NCBI GenBank assembly: GCA_964366065.1
Contig: CAYISF010000035.1
Span: 1 to 6,105, forward strand
Direction: 5' to 3'
DNA: 6,105 nt
From: JBAZYZ01 sp964366065
GTDB taxonomy: Bacteria > Patescibacteriota > Minisyncoccia > Phycocordibacterales > VMEP01
The notes under the pieces: generated by a model
Seen by the model: the letters and a program-made list of their open reading frames with translations, nothing else
What the model was told of the DNA's origin: nothing
The model's database searches: none
In this document: positions 4,366-6,105 of the stretch, piece by piece
Layout of the letters: each line of letters starts with the position of its first letter
How positions within the stretch are numbered: the stretch's first letter is position 1
Translations under genes and position numbers: made by a program

Positions 4366-5774
4366 TTGTTTGGAAAGGCGGTTTCGGCGGAGCGTGGAAT
4401 GGTTTCAATAAGGCGGCCCAGGTTGCCGGAAGTAAGCAGGAGGACGATGTCATCTTCTTTCCAGATTGATTCTATTTGCTGCAGGCCATCGGCCGCGGTT
4501 TCAAATCCGGTTGCGTTAAGGCCGGATTTTTTTATTTGCGAGACGATTTCGGCGAGAGTGAGTTGGTCGTGGGTCAAGGCGCCGTGGAGGGGCGGTTTGT
4601 AGACGAAAACGTGGGCGGCGCCGGCGAAGGCGGTGTCGTAGTGCGAGAGATAGGCGCGGTTGCGCCAGCTGAAGGTGTGCGGTTCAAAAATAACCAGGAG
4701 GCGCCGGTTTGGAAAATGGAGTTTAATGGCGTCGATGGCGGCGCGGGCTTTGGAATAGGAGGAGCCGAAACCCTCGTATATTTTGAGGGCGGTGCGGGTT
4801 GATTTGAGGTCAAGGCGGCGAGTTAAGGCCTTGAAGGAATTGATGCCGCGGGCTAGTTCGGCAGGAGTAATTAGTTTTTGTGATAAAAGAAGTGCGGAGA
4901 CGCCGATAATATTTTCTACATTATGGCGGCCGAGGAGGGTGGTGGAGAGGTCAGTCACTTTTTGTTCATGATGAAAAAGGGAAAAGATGGTCGTTTCTCC
5001 ATAGGAGATATTTTTTGCGGTCCAGTCGGCGGGGGAGTTGAGGGCGTAGGTGGTAATGGGAACGGGAATGTTTTTAATGAATTGGGGAACGTGTTCACCG
5101 TCAAGGCAGGCGGTAAGAGAACCATTAGTGGGAATAAGATTAACTAATTCGGAGAAGGGCTGGATATAACTTTCGGGAGTGGGGAAGACGTTGACGTGGT
5201 CGTGAGTGAGGGAAGTTAAGAGAACGTGAGTCGGGTGATAATAGAGAAATTTTGATTTATCCGACCAGTTGGAGGACGGGTATTCGTCGCCTTCCAAGAC
5301 GAACTCTTGGTCTTGGCCGAGTCGGGAACTTTCCGAGGGAGTTTCGGGAATGGCGCCGATAAAGAAGCTGGGGTCGCGGCCGGTTTGAATTAAACACCAG
5401 GCGGCGATGGCGGCGCAGGTGGATTTGCCGTAACTGCCGGTAAAGACGAGGTTGTTGGTTTTGGCGGTCAGGTCGGAGAGAACTTCGGGAAATGATTTGA
5501 CGGGAAGGCCGGAAGCGAAGGCGGCGGCAACTTCTTCATTTTCTTCGGGGGTGAGTTTGGCGTGTTTGCCGATGATGATTAGGTCGGCGTCGGAGGGAAT
5601 GTTTTCTGGCCGGTAGGGGGTGGAGCAGGGAAGGTTGTATTTTTTGAGATAGTCGGAGATGGGCGGATAGAAGCCGTCATCGGAACCGGAAATTTGCCAA
5701 CCTTTGTCTTTTAGGAGTTTGGCGGTGGCGCTCATGCCGGCACCGCAGATGCCGATAAAGTGGGCTTTAAACAT
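4362..5774 (-). CDS. Mur ligase family protein, Mpl/MurC-like, with altered C-terminal signature
   Basis: A 470-residue cytoplasmic ATP-dependent amide ligase. The N-terminal Rossmann domain has HFIGICGAGMSAT and SDDGFYPPISDYL, closest in pattern to Mpl, which joins recycled L-Ala-D-Glu-DAP tripeptide to UDP-MurNAc. The central ATPase domain has P-loop GSYGKST (113-119), EGDEY (Glu164), THDH (His193) and GRHNVEN (Asn285, Asn288); the C-terminal domain has RRLD (319-322) and FEPHTFSWR. The family motif DD-aromatic-AHHP reads EGFGSSY here (334-340): the Asp conserved across Mur ligases is Gly335 and both His are Ser. The enzyme may therefore be diverged in activity or form its own subfamily; MurC is the alternative name. 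ATG 5774 is chosen because the Rossmann fold starts at residue 4; an upstream TTG at 5828 would only add a hydrophobic 18-residue tail encoded by a repeat. No Shine-Dalgarno. The coding strand is rich in C. Confidence 0.9.
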   Translation of the reverse strand: MFKAHFIGICGAGMSATAKLLKDKGWQISGSDDGFYPPISDYLKKYNLPCSTPYRPENIPSDADLIIIGKHAKLTPEENEEVAAAFASGLPVKSFPEVLSDLTAKTNNLVFTGSYGKSTCAAIAAWCLIQTGRDPSFFIGAIPETPSESSRLGQDQEFVLEGDEYPSSNWSDKSKFLYYHPTHVLLTSLTHDHVNVFPTPESYIQPFSELVNLIPTNGSLTACLDGEHVPQFIKNIPVPITTYALNSPADWTAKNISYGETTIFSLFHHEQKVTDLSTTLLGRHNVENIIGVSALLLSQKLITPAELARGINSFKALTRRLDLKSTRTALKIYEGFGSSYSKARAAIDAIKLHFPNRRLLVIFEPHTFSWRNRAYLSHYDTAFAGAAHVFVYKPPLHGALTHDQLTLAEIVSQIKKSGLNATGFETAADGLQQIESIWKEDDIVLLLTSGNLGRLIETIPRSAETAFPNN

Positions 5775-5780
5775 AGAGTA

Positions 5781-5813
5781 AAGATACAATAACCAAGAGA
5801 CAAGATACAATAA
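5781..5813. repeat. 12-bp direct repeat upstream of the Mur ligase gene
   Basis: AAGATACAATAA occurs at 5781-5792 and again at 5802-5813, exactly 21 bp (two helical turns) apart, in the 70 bases upstream of the Mur ATG. Read on the minus strand (TTATTGTATCTT) the copies contain -10-like TATTGT and TATCTT strings, so they may be promoter elements or a tandem binding site. No -35/-10 pair with good spacing was found, so the promoter itself is not called. Confidence 0.5.
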
Positions 5814-5845
5814 TCGAATAATAATCAATTTTTAATTGTGGTTTT

Positions 5846-5883
5846 AAACTATTCTAATGTTCTTGAGAACATTAGAATAGTTT
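5846..5883. repeat. Perfect 38-bp palindrome between divergent genes
   Basis: The 18 bases 5846-5863 are the exact reverse complement of 5866-5883, with only TG between them; as RNA this would be a 17-bp stem with a four-base TTGA loop. It is AT-rich, lies 72 bases upstream of the Mur ATG and ends 15 bases before the -35 box of the tRNA promoter. Because both neighbours read away from it, it is not in a position to end either. It could be an operator, a leader hairpin of the Mur transcript, a bidirectional block between the units, or a remnant of a small mobile element. Confidence 0.8.
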
Positions 5884-5898
5884 GAGGGTGGGGTGGAA

Positions 5899-5927
5899 TT
5901 GTCAGAGGGGGAGATTTTAGGTAGAAT
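5899..5927 (+). promoter_or_regulatory. Promoter of tRNA-Ser(TGA)
   Basis: TTGTCA (5899-5904), a 17-bp spacer and TAGAAT (5922-5927): each hexamer has one mismatch to the sigma-70 consensus and the spacing is ideal. Transcription would start near 5934, about six bases before the mature tRNA 5' end. It is the best complete promoter in the window. Confidence 0.75.
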
Positions 5928-5939
5928 AGGGAGCATAGG

Positions 5940-6027
5940 GGAGGGTTGGCAGAGTGGTCTAACGCGCCGCACTTGAAATGCGGTTGGGGGCAACCCCTCA
6001 CAGGTTCGAATCCTGTACCCTCCGCCA
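5940..6027 (+). tRNA. tRNA-Ser, anticodon TGA (reads UCA), CCA encoded
   Basis: A class II tRNA. The acceptor stem GGAGGGT (5940-5946) pairs with ACCCTCC (6017-6023) in seven Watson-Crick pairs; the discriminator is G6024, followed by an encoded CCA (6025-6027). The anticodon stem CCGCA/TGCGG encloses CTTGAAA, anticodon TGA. The variable arm is a GGGG/CCCC stem capped by a GCAA tetraloop, and the T arm is ACAGG-TTCGAAT-CCTGT. It is a paralogue of the tRNA at 2050-2136, which lacks CCA and carries an extended acceptor helix absent here. It lies just downstream of its own promoter. Confidence 0.97.
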
Positions 6028-6058
6028 AATTGTACTTTCAGCAAAATCGTAAGAAGTT

Positions 6059-6081
6059 GCCTCGGCGCAAAGCGCCTCGGC
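6059..6081 (+). terminator. Weak candidate terminator hairpin after tRNA-Ser(TGA)
   Basis: GGCGC (6064-6068) and GCGCC (6072-6076) pair around AAA; outside a 2-by-2 internal loop, GCC (6059-6061) pairs with GGC (6079-6081). A run of T begins about seven bases later (6088-6092), further than in a standard intrinsic terminator. The same bases also form a direct repeat of GCCTCGGC (6059-6066, 6074-6081), so a GC-rich intergenic repeat is an equal reading. Confidence 0.3.
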
Positions 6082-6105
6082 ATGGTATTTTTCCGCAATT
6101 TTGAA

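Noticed and set aside
4366..5147. Several plus-strand frames opposite the Mur ligase gene
   Set aside because: They are shadows of a GC-rich coding strand; the translations are Gly/Ala/Arg/Val-rich without recognisable motifs, while the minus-strand frame has full Mur signatures.
5775..5828. TTG start adding 18 hydrophobic residues to the Mur ligase
   Set aside because: The extra LLYL repeats simply translate the 12-bp direct repeat, Mur ligases are cytoplasmic, and ATG 5774 sits right before the Rossmann motif.
3610..6027. Functional link between serine tRNAs and serine-editing PgeF
   Set aside because: PgeF acts on L-Ser in muropeptides and not on tRNA; the proximity to serine tRNA genes is most simply coincidence.
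5844..6098. 84-residue minus-strand frame containing GGYRIRTCEGLPP and VRRVRPLCQPS
   Set aside because: This is the well-known false protein read from the antisense of a serine tRNA gene; the tRNA on the plus strand is complete and explains the sequence.
1..6105. CRISPR array, riboswitch or insertion sequence
   Set aside because: No spaced repeat series, no recognisable aptamer fold before guaA and no transposase gene were found on either strand.

Overview
The window looks like a piece of a small, reduced bacterial genome, most likely a Patescibacteria/CPR (Parcubacteria-like) member. The clues are family-level: a divergent Mpl/MurC-like Mur ligase, a divergent PgeF (YfiH-type) protein, an orphan single-pass surface protein with a Ser/Thr/Gln-rich stalk, and several genes without a visible Shine-Dalgarno. 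TGA acts as a stop codon (end of the XRE gene), which argues against the UGA-recoded CPR lineages. The lineage assignment is inference; the window has no marker such as rRNA.

Layout from left to right. (1) Positions 1-1925 hold a compact cassette: a 53-bp perfect inverted repeat (1-53 and 1873-1925) brackets a two-gene unit, a 74-aa XRE/Cro-type regulator (103-327) followed directly by guaA, GMP synthase (330-1856). Two copies of a small palindromic element (57-66, 75-84) sit just upstream of the regulator, next to a -10 box whose spacing predicts a leaderless transcript. (2) Positions 1910-1982 carry GC-rich hairpins and a G6-T-G8 tract. (3) A tRNA-Ser(CGA) gene (2050-2136) has an acceptor stem extended by 14 perfectly paired flanking bases. 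(4) A 224-bp stretch without a gene precedes an orphan membrane-anchored surface protein (2374-3486). (5) A well-formed promoter and ribosome binding site lead to pgeF (3610-4365), whose stop codon overlaps that of a leftward Mpl/MurC-like Mur ligase (5774-4362). (6) The divergent spacer upstream of the Mur gene has a 12-bp direct repeat, a perfect 38-bp palindrome and a strong promoter for a second serine tRNA, tRNA-Ser(TGA) with encoded CCA (5940-6027). A small GC-rich hairpin ends the window.

How the genes relate. GuaA makes GMP from XMP; the upstream XRE protein probably autoregulates the pair. PgeF and the Mur ligase both belong to peptidoglycan precursor metabolism: PgeF removes wrongly incorporated L-Ser from muropeptides, and Mpl reattaches recycled tripeptide to UDP-MurNAc. 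The two tRNAs read UCG and UCA. The best candidates for something new are the inverted-repeat-bounded XRE-guaA cassette with its tandem operators, the over-long acceptor helix of tRNA-Ser(CGA), and the Mur ligase whose C-terminal signature lacks the Asp and His residues of the family.
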